A stretch of DNA of 64,000 bases from assembly GCF_014191775.1 (NCBI RefSeq), contig NZ_JACHXA010000007.1, positions 1-64,000 on the forward strand, read 5' to 3'. Below the pieces are notes generated by a model, which did no database searches, had not been told where the DNA came from, and was given only the letters and a program-made list of their open reading frames with translations. The position numbers and the translations under genes are program-made. Below are positions 43,311 to 52,844 of the stretch, piece by piece. Source of the DNA: Limibacillus halophilus. GTDB taxonomy: Bacteria; Pseudomonadota; Alphaproteobacteria; Kiloniellales; CECT-8803. The stretch's first letter is position 1; each line of letters opens with the position of its first letter.

Positions 43311-45976
43311 GTGTCGGCAAGAGCCAAGCTCACCCGAAAAAAAGTGCTGTCGTCGGCAAGAAACTCAATCGTCAGGTCGCCGCCCATCGTACGCATGATC
43401 GCTCGACTTATGGGCAACCCCAGCCCAGCGCCTTGATCTCGTTCCGCGCGGCGGCCGCGGGTAAACTTCTCGAACATGGCCACTGCTTCATCGCGACCGA
43501 CCCCACCGCCGTTGTCGATGACATCGATATTCAAGCGGCCAGCGACAACCTGAGGTTTGAGCTTGATCCAAGGATTGTCTGCGTCGTTGTACTTGACTGC
43601 ATTGGTCAAGAGGTTGATCAAAACCTGACAGAGACGATCTTCGTTGGCGCGGACGCGCACCTTTTCAGCAACCGGCTGTGATTCGACGGTCACACCGCTT
43701 TTGCGTGCGAAACCGGACACCGTGGCAATCGCCGTGTCGATGGCGTTGCCGGGATCGATCGGACTGAGCGCCAAGTCGAGCGTTCCAGCTTCAAGGCGGC
43801 TAATATCGAGAATCTCATCCAAAAGACGGGTCAAGCGCAGGCATTCTTCATGAATGATGGCGATGAAGCGCTGGCGCTCCGCCTCATCCACTGGTTCAGC
43901 ACTCAAAAGTATTTCGGAGAACGACCGGATCGAGGTCATGGGCGTGCGCAATTCATGGCTGACTTGGTTGAGAAACTCGTCCTTGCGCGCATCAAGGCTG
44001 CGCAACCGCTCGTTCGCATCCCTAAGTTGGCGCGCTGCGCGCTCCAGTTCGGTGGACTTCTCGGATAGCTGGCGCGAGGTTTCGATCAATCGTTGGGTCT
44101 CGTCGGCGATATTGATCAACTCGGTGATACCAATCATTTCCTGACCGGCTATGCGGCTGACCATGGCATGTGCCGAGGCCGCCCCCACCGAGCCTGACAA
44201 TTCACGCTCGAGTCGCGTTATAACCGCATCGTTGGGCGAGGGCAGTCCATCCACCGTGCCCTCGCTTCGGGCCATCTCGTCAAACAGTGCGCGGGCCGGT
44301 TCCGCACCAAGAATACGCTGCGCCAGTACGAAGAGATCCTCAGATGTCGCCTTACCGCCGACGAAACGCGGGGTTTCACCGCTGGCCGAGCGGAACACGT
44401 CGACGAAAAGTGCGCCCTGCAGGCGTTCAAGCGGTCGCATGTCCGACAGTCCTGAAACGATAAGAAAAAGGAGTGTGTTGGTCCCCAAGCTCCAAATAAG
44501 AGCATGGGTGAGCGGCTCGACATCCTGCAGCCCGAGCAGCGCTTCTGGGCGAAGCAGGTCGATACCCCAAGGTCCAACTTCGAGCATTGTTGCGATTTGA
44601 GGGAAATCGCCCCCGAAACTGGGTAGGAAAAGCGTATAGGCCCATAGGAAAAAGCCGAATCCGAGGCCGACGAGCGCGCCCATTCGCGTCGCACCACGCC
44701 AGAAAATCCCACCAACAAGACTCGGCAGAAACTGCGCGACACCGACGAAGGCGATCAAGCCAATGGCCGCCAGGGCGTCGGACCCGCCGCTGAACTGGAA
44801 GTAAAGAAATCCAAGACCCAAAACCAAGGCGATGCTGATACGGCGCGTCGTCAACAGCAGATTGCGCACATCACCGCTGACTTGATGCTGGGCCGAGAAG
44901 AAGTGCAGGGCAATGGGCATGACAACATGGTTGGATAGCATGGTCGATACGGCGATTGCCGCCACGATCACCATTGAAGCTGCTGAGGAGAAGCCGCCTA
45001 GAAAAGCCAGAAGCGCAAGGTCCTGCCGTCCGGATTGCAGTGGCAAAGTCAGCACGAACAGGTCCGGATTTGATCCACTTGGTAAGAATTTCAGACCGGC
45101 GATTGCGATCGGCATGATGAAAATGCTCATACCGAAGAGGTATAGAGGGAACAGCCACGACGCAGTTGCCAGATGCTTTTCCTCGACGTTCTCGACGACC
45201 GTGATCTGAAACTGACGAGGCAGGCATATTATGGCGCTGGCAGAAAGGAAAGTCAGGACGATCCAGCGCGACCCAAAAACACCCTCCTGACCATAAATAA
45301 CCTCGTCCGGGACATTGGCGAAAATCTCACGCCAGCCGCCGGCCAGGCCGTAAACCGCGTACACTCCGATCACAATCAAGGCGACCAGTTTGATTACGGC
45401 CTCCACTGCGATGGCCGCGACGACACCGTGGTGCCGTTCGTTTGCATCAAGGTTGCGAGTGCCGAACAGGATGGTGAAAAGCGCCATGCCTGCAGCGATC
45501 CAAAACGCGGTTGTGGTGCTATCCGCCCCGCCGGCAACAACCTGATAGCTTCGTGTGACGGACTGTAACTGCAGGGCGATGTATGGTGTGATCGCCATTA
45601 CCGAAATCACGGTAACCAGAACCGCCAGACTCGAACTTTTCCCATAACGCGACGAGATCAAGTCGGCGATCGAGGTGATACGATGGACTCGCCCGATCCG
45701 AACCAGTTTGCGCAGCAGCCACCACCAGCCGATAAAAACCAATGTTGGTCCCAGGTAGATGGTGACGAACTCCAACCCGTTTCGAGCCGCGGATCCCACC
45801 GCACCAAAAAACGTCCAGGAGGTGCAGTAAACGGAGATCGAGAGGGTGTAGATCAAAGGTGAGCGTAACCAGTGGAGCCGACCGCGCCGCGAACGTCGAT
45901 CGACGACGAACGCGAGGGCGAAGAGCAGGACGACATAGCCTAGGCAGATGATCAGGATGAGATCGACGGACAGCAT
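43307..45976 (-). CDS. SLC5-type symporter fused to a histidine kinase (CbrA-like)
   Basis: An 889-residue sensor kinase. Residues 1-510 are a sodium/solute symporter domain of about 13 helices. About 535-615 match the STAC linker (SEDLFVLAQRILGAEPARAL), a coiled coil follows, and HisKA has the phosphorylated His674 in NQVSHELRTPMTSIRSF. The HATPase domain shows an N box (INLLTNAVKYND), IDVIDNGGGVG and GAGLGLPISRAIMRTMGG. Like CbrA it probably senses a substrate as it passes or binds the transporter part. Its ATG overlaps the stop of the small membrane protein (TGATG), and the response regulator gene is just upstream, so all three form one operon. Confidence 0.92.
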   Translation of the reverse strand: MLSVDLILIICLGYVVLLFALAFVVDRRSRRGRLHWLRSPLIYTLSISVYCTSWTFFGAVGSAARNGLEFVTIYLGPTLVFIGWWWLLRKLVRIGRVHRITSIADLISSRYGKSSSLAVLVTVISVMAITPYIALQLQSVTRSYQVVAGGADSTTTAFWIAAGMALFTILFGTRNLDANERHHGVVAAIAVEAVIKLVALIVIGVYAVYGLAGGWREIFANVPDEVIYGQEGVFGSRWIVLTFLSASAIICLPRQFQITVVENVEEKHLATASWLFPLYLFGMSIFIMPIAIAGLKFLPSGSNPDLFVLTLPLQSGRQDLALLAFLGGFSSAASMVIVAAIAVSTMLSNHVVMPIALHFFSAQHQVSGDVRNLLLTTRRISIALVLGLGFLYFQFSGGSDALAAIGLIAFVGVAQFLPSLVGGIFWRGATRMGALVGLGFGFFLWAYTLFLPSFGGDFPQIATMLEVGPWGIDLLRPEALLGLQDVEPLTHALIWSLGTNTLLFLIVSGLSDMRPLERLQGALFVDVFRSASGETPRFVGGKATSEDLFVLAQRILGAEPARALFDEMARSEGTVDGLPSPNDAVITRLERELSGSVGAASAHAMVSRIAGQEMIGITELINIADETQRLIETSRQLSEKSTELERAARQLRDANERLRSLDARKDEFLNQVSHELRTPMTSIRSFSEILLSAEPVDEAERQRFIAIIHEECLRLTRLLDEILDISRLEAGTLDLALSPIDPGNAIDTAIATVSGFARKSGVTVESQPVAEKVRVRANEDRLCQVLINLLTNAVKYNDADNPWIKLKPQVVAGRLNIDVIDNGGGVGRDEAVAMFEKFTRGRRAERDQGAGLGLPISRAIMRTMGGDLTIEFLADDSTFFRVSLALADT

Positions 45977-46254
45977 CAGGCGGAGGTCTTCTGATTGTCC
46001 TGAAGGTCTTCGGCGGTCGCGCTGCCGTCATTTGGGTCACTCAAATTCCGAGACAGCAATGCGGCGACCGCGATCAAACCAGCCCATACCGCGAACACAT
46101 AGACCCAGACACCGGGCAGGCCGAATAGCGTCAAATCCAACGGGAATATCTTTGCTATTGGCGGGGTCAAGAGCAGTAGCCCGACGAACGGCAGGATTAA
46201 CGCCCGGTCCCGGGACTTGCTGTGCCTCAAAGTGCGATCTGGAATACGGGCCAT
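45976..46254 (-). CDS. Small two-helix membrane protein preceding the symporter-kinase
   Basis: A 92-residue protein with two hydrophobic segments (ALILPFVGLLLLTPPIAKIF and GVWVYVFAVWAGLIAVAALL) and a polar tail. Small proteins of this build (DUF485/DUF4212/DUF3311-like) often stand before SLC5 symporter genes and probably assist them; I cannot assign the exact family. It starts 20 bases after the response regulator stop and its TGA shares a base with the kinase ATG. A longer frame would enter the regulator gene. Confidence 0.75.
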   Translation of the reverse strand: MARIPDRTLRHSKSRDRALILPFVGLLLLTPPIAKIFPLDLTLFGLPGVWVYVFAVWAGLIAVAALLSRNLSDPNDGSATAEDLQDNQKTSA

Positions 46255-46274
46255 GTTTGCGACACCAGTCGGAT

Positions 46275-46652
46275 TTATTTGGAAACGGCGCCCGCGAGGC
46301 GCTCCACTGCGGCGATGACCTCCGCATTCGAGAAGGGTTTCGTGATGTATAGGTTGGCGCCACACTCGAAGGCCGTTTCACGATCTTCGCGCTGGCCTTT
46401 TGCCGTCAGCATAATCACCGGCAGGTGCTGGCCGCGCTTGTCCGCACGCAAACGGCGTAGAATTTCAAAACCGTCTAGTCCGGCAAGCATTACATCAAGA
46501 ATCATGACATCCGGCGAATCGGTCAGTGCCGCCTCCAGTGCGGCCTGACCATCCATCTCCGTGGTCACGATGAACCCTGCTCGCGCAAAAAGAAACGTCA
46601 GAGATTCAACAATATTCGGCTCGTCCTCGGCCAATAGAACACGTTTGGGCAT
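46275..46652 (-). CDS. Single-domain response regulator
   Basis: A 125-residue receiver domain without an output domain: acidic pair in VLLAEDEPNIVES, phospho-acceptor Asp in VMILDVMLAGLDGFE, Thr in VIMLTAKGQ and Lys in YITKPFSN. GGAGGAAGG precedes the ATG. It is first in the operon with the small membrane protein and the symporter-kinase, so it is the probable phosphorylation partner; without a DNA-binding part it must signal by protein contact. Confidence 0.92.
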   Translation of the reverse strand: MPKRVLLAEDEPNIVESLTFLFARAGFIVTTEMDGQAALEAALTDSPDVMILDVMLAGLDGFEILRRLRADKRGQHLPVIMLTAKGQREDRETAFECGANLYITKPFSNAEVIAAVERLAGAVSK

Positions 46653-46779
46653 CGTGCTGGCCTTCCTCCCATCTTAATGTTGCCCTAAATTTCTTGGGTT
46701 TTGATTTTGTATTCTGGGCAGGATGGTAGGCGATCATTTCGCCGATGTCTTCAATGGAAAGATCCAAACTGCTGAAGGA

Positions 46780-48171
46780 CTACCCTGCAAAGGGGTCTTC
46801 GACCCGATGCCCGCAATCTTTGCGTGGGCAGATTCGGCAGGCAGGCCCGACCTCTTCGACCGGTACCATGGGGCCAGGCGCATAGATCGTCTTGCGCGCA
46901 TCCGCTTCACTCATGACCAGCATATCGGTGACATAGTGTCGGGGTTTGCCAAAACCGGTCGGTCCGATATTGCGGGCCCTTGCAAGGAACACGAAACGGG
47001 CTCCCGTGGGAAAAAGCGCGCGCTGTCGAATGACGGCTTCCGGCGACTGTTGAGCTCGGTAGAGAACCCACAGAGGGCAGGCGGAGGCGTAGCGAGGTGC
47101 AACCAATCCGGCAAGGCTGCGCATTTCTAGAATCGTGCCGGCGGCATTTGCGCAGAGATAGCCGAATTGAGGAACCGTGTCCTCTCGCGGTAAGGCCGTT
47201 AGGCGCCGACAGACTGTTTCAATATCGAGCGAAAAGGAGTCAGCCAATGCCTCAATATCGTAACCAAGCAACTCTGCCGTCGGTTGGAAGGAATCTATTG
47301 GTGCAAGGATTGCAGCGACGGCGTAGTTAACGAGGAGTTCGCGTGCACGGTTGCGCGCCGTAAGGGTTTCCAGTTCGGGCTGACCGTCGACAATGCCCTC
47401 TATCAGATCGCAAAGTTTTTCTTCGGCCAAAACGCGGGCTTTCTCGTAGCGTGGCTTCGGCAGGGAGTCGCTGATGACGCCCAGGTTGCGTGCTGCGTCT
47501 TCAATCTCCTCGAAAAAGTTGTCGCGCGCATCAAAAAGCGCATCAACTTCGTCCAGGGGCGTCAGATTCCGGTCGGTCTCCTCGACTTTATCGAAATAGG
47601 CGGCAAGGGCCTCACCGATTGAAGAAAGGGTGCGGCTCTCATCATGGATCATGCTGAGAAAACGGTCCCGGTCCACAACGGAGATATCCGGGAAATCCTT
47701 CAAAATCTCTGCGGCCGACCGGATGGCGGCAATTCGGGTCAACATGCGATGAACGGTTTCACCAAGAAATGGGTCGTGAGTTAACCGGTCCGCGAGCGCA
47801 CGGGCGGCCTCCGTTGCCTCGTGTTCGGATCGGGATAGCGCCGCGATGGCGCGCGACCAACCGGGATAACGCCCGATCAACTCGTCTACACTTTCGGACT
47901 CGACCTCGATGCCCTGGAGTTCGGGCGCATAGGCGATTTCCTCAAGGGCTTCCAGCAATCGATACTCGGCTGCGCCGTCGAGTTGGTCCAACTCCAATCC
48001 TAAAGCTTCCGCCGCGCGGCGAAGCAAGCTTCCAGCAATGCCTCTTTTGTTATGTTCGATCAGGTTGAGGTAGGAGGGCGAGATGTCCAACTTTTGGGCC
48101 AACGCCACTTGCGTGATACCTAACGACCGGCGCCGCTCCCTAAGCCTCGTACCGACCATCACTTTTGGCAT
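46780..48171 (-). CDS. ScfR-type short-chain acyl-CoA-responsive regulator (XRE + DUF2083)
   Basis: A 463-residue regulator with an N-terminal Cro/C1-type helix-turn-helix (LRERRRSLGITQVALAQKLD followed by ISPSYLNLIEHNKRGI, about residues 9-44). The long C-terminal region of the short-chain fatty acyl regulator group (RamB/ScfR, DUF2083) ends in a cysteine-rich segment (CPLWVLYRAQQSPE ... CRICPRKDCGHR). Relatives sense acyl-CoAs and tune acetate, propionate or glyoxylate metabolism. A perfect inverted repeat lies 37 bases before its start. It is divergent from the second ABC importer. Confidence 0.85.
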   Translation of the reverse strand: MPKVMVGTRLRERRRSLGITQVALAQKLDISPSYLNLIEHNKRGIAGSLLRRAAEALGLELDQLDGAAEYRLLEALEEIAYAPELQGIEVESESVDELIGRYPGWSRAIAALSRSEHEATEAARALADRLTHDPFLGETVHRMLTRIAAIRSAAEILKDFPDISVVDRDRFLSMIHDESRTLSSIGEALAAYFDKVEETDRNLTPLDEVDALFDARDNFFEEIEDAARNLGVISDSLPKPRYEKARVLAEEKLCDLIEGIVDGQPELETLTARNRARELLVNYAVAAILAPIDSFQPTAELLGYDIEALADSFSLDIETVCRRLTALPREDTVPQFGYLCANAAGTILEMRSLAGLVAPRYASACPLWVLYRAQQSPEAVIRQRALFPTGARFVFLARARNIGPTGFGKPRHYVTDMLVMSEADARKTIYAPGPMVPVEEVGPACRICPRKDCGHRVEDPFAG

Positions 48172-48207
48172 CGCGCTTTCCCAGTATTCCCAGCGGTTTA
48201 GTTTGCT

Positions 48208-48229
48208 ATCTGTAAAAAAATTTACAGAT
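48208..48229. promoter_or_regulatory. Perfect inverted repeat upstream of the ScfR-type gene
   Basis: ATCTGTAAA and TTTACAGAT are exact 9-base inverted copies around AAAA. The site lies 37 bases before the regulator start, consistent with autoregulation. A smaller repeat, CTGTC...GACAG, follows at 48242-48259. Confidence 0.55.
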
Positions 48230-48260
48230 TAACGTTTTCTGCTGTCTAAATATTGACAGA

Positions 48261-48273
48261 AATTATCAATCAT
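48261..48273. promoter_or_regulatory. Copy of the RpiR-region 13-mer upstream of the second ABC importer
   Basis: AATTATCAATCAT here is identical to 33138-33150 in the RpiR/FGase promoter gap. It lies 133 bases upstream of the binding-protein start. If the repeats are RpiR sites, both importers share a regulator. Confidence 0.4.
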
Positions 48274-48405
48274 TTCAATTGGTTATTGTTGCATTGACAA
48301 AACAAGATCATCCTATCCTTGGCGCAGATAGCGCCCATTGAGTGGGGTCGGGCCCAAGAAGACGGCGCCACCAGCTAATTCAAACATAATCTTGGGAGGA
48401 TATTG

Positions 48406-49755
48406 ATGACTACGTTTTCCACGAGCCGACGTGGGCTGCTCAAGGGCGGTGCCGCGCTGGGATTGGGTTTTGCTGCGCCGACAATTCTGACGAGCAAAGC
48501 CTTTGCCGCCAGTTATACCAACGAGCCCAAAGGCTCCACGGTCACCTTCGGTTTCAACGTTCCGCAAACGGGTGCCTACGCCGACGAGGGCGCCGACGAA
48601 CTGCGCGCCTATGAATTGGCCGTAGAGCATCTGAATGGTGAGGGTGACGGTGGAATGATGGGTACTTTCTCGTCCAAAGCGCTGAAAGGCAATGGCGTGC
48701 TTGGAAAGAAGGTTGTGTATGTCACCGGTGATACGCAGACCAAGTCCGATGCCGCGCGCGCTTCCGCCAGGCGCATGATCGAAGCCGATGGCGCCATCAT
48801 GGTTACCGGTGGTTCCTCGTCCGGCGTTGCGGTTGCCGTTCAGGGCCTCTGTCAGGAAGTTGGCGTTATTTTCATGGCCGGTTTGACGCACTCCAACGAT
48901 ACGACGGGCAAAGACCGAAAAGCCAACGGCTTCCGCCATTTCTTCAATGCCTACATGTCCGGTGCCGCGCTGGCGCCTGTGTTGAAGTCAAACTACGGGA
49001 GCGACCGCAAAGCCTACCATCTGACGGCCGACTACACCTGGGGCTGGACGCAGGAAGAATCCATTGCCGCCGCCACCGAGGCGTTGGGTTGGGAGACCGT
49101 CAATAAGGTTCGCACGCCATTGGGAGCAGGTGATTTCTCGCAGTACATCACGCCCGTCCTGAACTCCGGTGCTGACGTCCTGATCCTCAATCACTATGGC
49201 CGTGATATGGTGAACTCGCTTACCCAGGCGGTTCAGTTTGGCCTGCGCGACAAACAGGTGAATGGCAAGAATTTTGAAATTGTCGTGCCGCTTTACTCGC
49301 GCCTGATGGCTCAAGGCGCAGGCAAGAACGTGAACGGCATCTTCGGGTCGACGAACTGGCACTGGTCGTTGCAGGACGAAGCCTCGCAGGCGTTCGTAAA
49401 GTCCTTCGGTCAGAAGTATGGCTTCCCGCCCAGCCAGGCGGCGCACACCTGCTATTCCCAGGCGATCCTTTATGCCGATGCTTGTGAGCGTGCGGGCACC
49501 TTCAACCCCTGCGGCGTTGTCGAGGCGTTAGAGGACTTTGAGTTCGATGGGCTTGGCAACGGTCCGACACTCTATCGCGGCGCTGATCACCAGTGCTTCA
49601 AGGACGTGTTGGTGGTGAAAGGTAAGGAAAACCCAAGCTCGCAGTTCGACCTGCTCGAAGTGGTCGAGGTTGTGCCTGTGGCAAATGTGACCTACGCCCC
49701 GGATCACCCAATGTTTGCGGGTGGCGACCTGGGTTCGTGCAACGCCGGCGTCTGA
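48406..49755 (+). CDS. Second ABC importer, periplasmic binding protein
   Basis: A 449-residue Peripla_BP_6 protein, longer than LivJ, with a twin-arginine signal (SRRGLLKGGAALGLGFAAPT ... AFA). The mature part opens TVTFGFNVPQTGAYADEGADE; MVTGGSSSGVAVAVQ and HLTADYTWGWTQEESI are typical of the larger amide/urea/aromatic-type binding proteins. GGGAGGATATTG leads ATG 48406. A hairpin follows, then two permeases and two ATPases. Export by Tat suggests folding, perhaps with a cofactor or metal, before crossing; the ligand is unknown. Confidence 0.9.
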   Translation: MTTFSTSRRGLLKGGAALGLGFAAPTILTSKAFAASYTNEPKGSTVTFGFNVPQTGAYADEGADELRAYELAVEHLNGEGDGGMMGTFSSKALKGNGVLGKKVVYVTGDTQTKSDAARASARRMIEADGAIMVTGGSSSGVAVAVQGLCQEVGVIFMAGLTHSNDTTGKDRKANGFRHFFNAYMSGAALAPVLKSNYGSDRKAYHLTADYTWGWTQEESIAAATEALGWETVNKVRTPLGAGDFSQYITPVLNSGADVLILNHYGRDMVNSLTQAVQFGLRDKQVNGKNFEIVVPLYSRLMAQGAGKNVNGIFGSTNWHWSLQDEASQAFVKSFGQKYGFPPSQAAHTCYSQAILYADACERAGTFNPCGVVEALEDFEFDGLGNGPTLYRGADHQCFKDVLVVKGKENPSSQFDLLEVVEVVPVANVTYAPDHPMFAGGDLGSCNAGV

Positions 49756-49774
49756 TTGTAAGAAGCCCAGTTGA

Positions 49775-49802
49775 GACCGGTCGCCCGATCGGGCGGCCGG
49801 TC
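49775..49802 (+). terminator. Stem-loop between binding protein and permease genes
   Basis: GACCGG-T-CGCCCGATCGGGCG-G-CCGGTC folds into a long, nearly perfect stem, 19 bases after the binding-protein stop. There is no T-tract; it is likely an RNA-stabilising or partial-termination element. Confidence 0.65.
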
Positions 49803-49826
49803 GTTCCCACGGCCGAGGTTTAAAAA

Positions 49827-50855
49827 ATGGATGCGATTCTTCTGCAGATCCTAAACGGCTTCGACAAGGGTAGTGCCTATGCGTTGATAGCCCTGGGCTT
49901 GACACTCATTTTCGGAACCTTGGGTGTCGTTAATTTTGCTCACGGCGCCTTGTTTATGCTCGGTGCGTTTTGCGCTGTAGCGGTAAACAAGCTTCTGTCG
50001 CTCGATATTGTCACCTTGAGCGAGACGCAGACGACAGCGTGGGGTACGCCGCTGGAAATCCGAACGCCTTATGCCGAGGTCTGGTTCGGCGAAATCGGTT
50101 CGGTCCTGGTCGATTACTCGGTGCCGCTTTCCATCCTTGTAGCGATACCGGTGATGTTGATCATCGGCGTGGTCATGGAGCGCGGCCTCATCAAGCATTT
50201 TTACAAGCGCCCCCACGCCGAGCAGATTTTGGTGACCTTCGGGCTGGCAATTGTGCTCCAGGAGATCATCAAGGCTTGGTTCGGCGCAAACCCAATCCCG
50301 CAACCCGCGCCAGGATCACTTAGAGGGATGATTGATTTCGGTGCGGCTGTCGGGTTTGAAGCGGGCAGCGTCGTTTATCCTTTGTGGCGGCTCGTTTACT
50401 TCCTTTTTGCCTTTGTCATCATTGGGGCAGTCTTTGCGTTCTTGCAGTTCACCACCCTCGGCATGGTAATTCGCGCCGGTATGGCAGATCGCGAAACGGT
50501 CGGGTTGCTGGGCATAGATATTGATAAGCGCTTTACGCTTGTGTTCGGAATCGCGGCCGTGGTCGCAGGCCTGGCAGGCGTCATGTACACACCGATTCTC
50601 AGTCCCGACTATCACCTTGGGATGGATTTCCTGGTTCTCAGTTTTGTGGTCGTCGTCGTTGGCGGCATGGGGTCGTTGTCGGGCGCGGTTCTGGCGGGCT
50701 TCTTGCTGGGTATTCTCCAGAGCTTCGCATCAATGAACGAGATTAAGCAGGTCATACCGGGTATCGATCAAATTATTATCTACCTTGTAGCCGTCGTTGT
50801 GCTCTTGGCCAGACCGCGTGGTCTTCTGGGGCGCAAGGGCGTGATGGAGAGCTAG
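49827..50855 (+). CDS. Second ABC importer permease (LivH type)
   Basis: A 342-residue permease with about eight helices and a longer loop after helix two than usual (SLDIVTLSETQTTAWGTPLE and onward). GSAYALIALGLTLIFGTLGV then VNFAHGALFMLGAF is the LivH opening; GMVIRAGMADRETVGLLGID is the coupling loop and GGMGSLSGAVLAGFLLGIL lies near the end. GAGGT precedes the ATG by seven bases. Confidence 0.92.
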   Translation: MDAILLQILNGFDKGSAYALIALGLTLIFGTLGVVNFAHGALFMLGAFCAVAVNKLLSLDIVTLSETQTTAWGTPLEIRTPYAEVWFGEIGSVLVDYSVPLSILVAIPVMLIIGVVMERGLIKHFYKRPHAEQILVTFGLAIVLQEIIKAWFGANPIPQPAPGSLRGMIDFGAAVGFEAGSVVYPLWRLVYFLFAFVIIGAVFAFLQFTTLGMVIRAGMADRETVGLLGIDIDKRFTLVFGIAAVVAGLAGVMYTPILSPDYHLGMDFLVLSFVVVVVGGMGSLSGAVLAGFLLGILQSFASMNEIKQVIPGIDQIIIYLVAVVVLLARPRGLLGRKGVMES

Positions 50856-50858
50856 AAC

Positions 50859-52037
50859 ATGATAGAAAAAACCTCTCCACGTGCGGACCGAATTCTCCTC
50901 CTGGCGTTTGTTGCAGCGGTTCTGCTCGGTCCGATTCTCCTTGCGCCCTTCGGCGCTGGTTACCCGGACCTTTTGCAGAAGTTTGCTATATTCGGCATCT
51001 TCGCAATCGGCTTTAACATCCTCTTCGGCCTCACCGGATATTTGTCATTCGGGCACGCTGCTTTCCTGGGCGTCGGCTCCTATGCGGCGGTTTGGTCCTT
51101 CAAGCTGTTGTCGATGAATGTCGTGCCCGCGGTGATCTTCGCGGTGATCGTGGCGGGTCTTTTCTCAGCCGTCATCGGCTATATCTCTCTGCGGCGATCC
51201 GGCATTTACTTTTCGATTCTGACGCTGGCCTTTGCACAGATGTCGTACAATCTAGCCTATTCGGTTCTGACACCGATCACCAACGGCGAGACCGGACTGC
51301 AGATCACGCTCGGCGATCCTCGAGTTCTTGACAGCGTTTCCAACGATGGTGGCCTGCCGGTCACCAATCTCTTCGGCTTGGCAATGAACCAGACCTGGGA
51401 GACAGCTTTGCTCGGGATGACCCTGCATTTCAACGCCGGGTTCTATTTCTGCGCGTTGTTGCTCATTGCCGCCTTTTATATCTCGATGCGGATTTTCCGA
51501 TCACCGTTCGGCATGATGCTGCGGGCGGTGAAATCGAATCAGAACCGTATGAGCTACACGGGGCTAAATATTCGTCCCTATATGCTGTCGGCCTTCATGA
51601 TTTCCGGCATGTATGCCGGCCTTGCAGGTGGGTTGTTGGCGGCGACGGACCCGCTGGCTGGTGCTGAACGGATGCAGTGGACCGCGTCGGGAGAGGTTGT
51701 GCTGATGACCATTCTAGGTGGCGCCGGCACCTTGATCGGTCCGGTGCTCGGTGCGGGAATCATCAAGTACGCGGAGAATGTCTTCTCTTCCTTCAACGAT
51801 CAGATACTCGCCGGTTTCTTTGACTTCCTACCTGATTCCCTGGCTTCGGCATTGGTTTGGGCTGCAAGCGCCTTCGTTGGCGATGGCTGGCAACTGACCT
51901 TGGGGATCATCTTCATGGTGATCGTCACCTTCCTTCCAGGCGGCTTGATGGAAGGCGTCAACCGGATTCGGAAGTGGCATGAACAGCGCCAAAGGGGCAA
52001 TGACTTGTCCTCTTGCAGCGCCAAACCGGCTGAGTGA
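50859..52037 (+). CDS. Second ABC importer permease (LivM type)
   Basis: A 392-residue permease. [20 protein letters not shown] then [18 protein letters not shown] is the LivM opening; the coupling loop reads [20 protein letters not shown], and the end has [20 protein letters not shown]. The start is three bases after the LivH-type stop, with GGAGAG inside the preceding gene. The polar tail is longer than usual. Confidence 0.92.
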   Translation: MIEKTSPRADRILLLAFVAAVLLGPILLAPFGAGYPDLLQKFAIFGIFAIGFNILFGLTGYLSFGHAAFLGVGSYAAVWSFKLLSMNVVPAVIFAVIVAGLFSAVIGYISLRRSGIYFSILTLAFAQMSYNLAYSVLTPITNGETGLQITLGDPRVLDSVSNDGGLPVTNLFGLAMNQTWETALLGMTLHFNAGFYFCALLLIAAFYISMRIFRSPFGMMLRAVKSNQNRMSYTGLNIRPYMLSAFMISGMYAGLAGGLLAATDPLAGAERMQWTASGEVVLMTILGGAGTLIGPVLGAGIIKYAENVFSSFNDQILAGFFDFLPDSLASALVWAASAFVGDGWQLTLGIIFMVIVTFLPGGLMEGVNRIRKWHEQRQRGNDLSSCSAKPAE

Positions 52038-52048
52038 GGAGACGAAGG

Positions 52049-52804
52049 ATGGCAATTCTCTCCGTACGCAACGTCAACAAGAACTTTGGCGGTTTGGCCG
52101 CGCTTGCCGACGTCAACCTGAAGGTTGAGGAAGGCATGGTCCATGCCATCATTGGTCCCAACGGCGCTGGCAAGTCGACATTGCTGAACTGTTTTGTCGG
52201 CCGGCTCGATCCGGATACCGGCTCAGTCGACTTCGACGGTACCTCGCTCCTCGGTCTCAAACCGCACGAGATCAATCAGGCCGGCATCAGCCGGGTCTTT
52301 CAGACACCTGAGATTTTCGGCGAGCTGACTTTGGTTGAAAACGTCATGATCTCCGCTTTCGCCAAACGTGACGGGGCCTTCAAGCTTAATGGTTGGCGGG
52401 AAGTGTGGCGCGCGCAAGACATACATGGGCTTGCCATGGAGACCCTCTCCGATCTTGGACTTGCGGGGTTTTCCCTCAATAACGCCGGACAGCTTTCGCG
52501 GGGCGACAAGCGTCGCCTGGAACTGGCCATGTGTCTGGTTCAAAAACCCAAATTGCTACTGCTGGATGAGCCGACTGCGGGCATGGCCCGCGCAGATACG
52601 AACCGTACCATCAGCCTGCTCAAGGAAATCGCCGGGCGGGGCATCACCATGATTGTCATCGAGCACGACATGCATGTGGTGTTCTCTCTCGCGGATCGGA
52701 TTTCAGTGCTATCACAGGGCACGATAATCGCCGAGGACCTGCCCGAGAAAATCAAGGGGAACCCGCGCGTGCAGGAGGCCTATCTCGGTGGGGCACATTT
52801 ATGA
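52049..52804 (+). CDS. Second ABC importer ATPase 1 (LivG type)
   Basis: A 251-residue ATPase: Walker A GPNGAGKST (about 36-44), LivG hallmark ISRVFQTPEIFGELTLVENV, signature LSRGDKRRLELAMCL (Arg in place of the usual Gly/Tyr), Walker B LLLLDEPTAGMARAD and IEHDMHVVF. ATG 52049 with GAGGAGACGAAGG is preferred; GTG 52034 overlaps the permease stop. Confidence 0.92.
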   Translation: MAILSVRNVNKNFGGLAALADVNLKVEEGMVHAIIGPNGAGKSTLLNCFVGRLDPDTGSVDFDGTSLLGLKPHEINQAGISRVFQTPEIFGELTLVENVMISAFAKRDGAFKLNGWREVWRAQDIHGLAMETLSDLGLAGFSLNNAGQLSRGDKRRLELAMCLVQKPKLLLLDEPTAGMARADTNRTISLLKEIAGRGITMIVIEHDMHVVFSLADRISVLSQGTIIAEDLPEKIKGNPRVQEAYLGGAHL

Positions 52805-52844
52805 GCACCACAAGATCGATGCAATGCCGGAAGGGAGGAACGCG

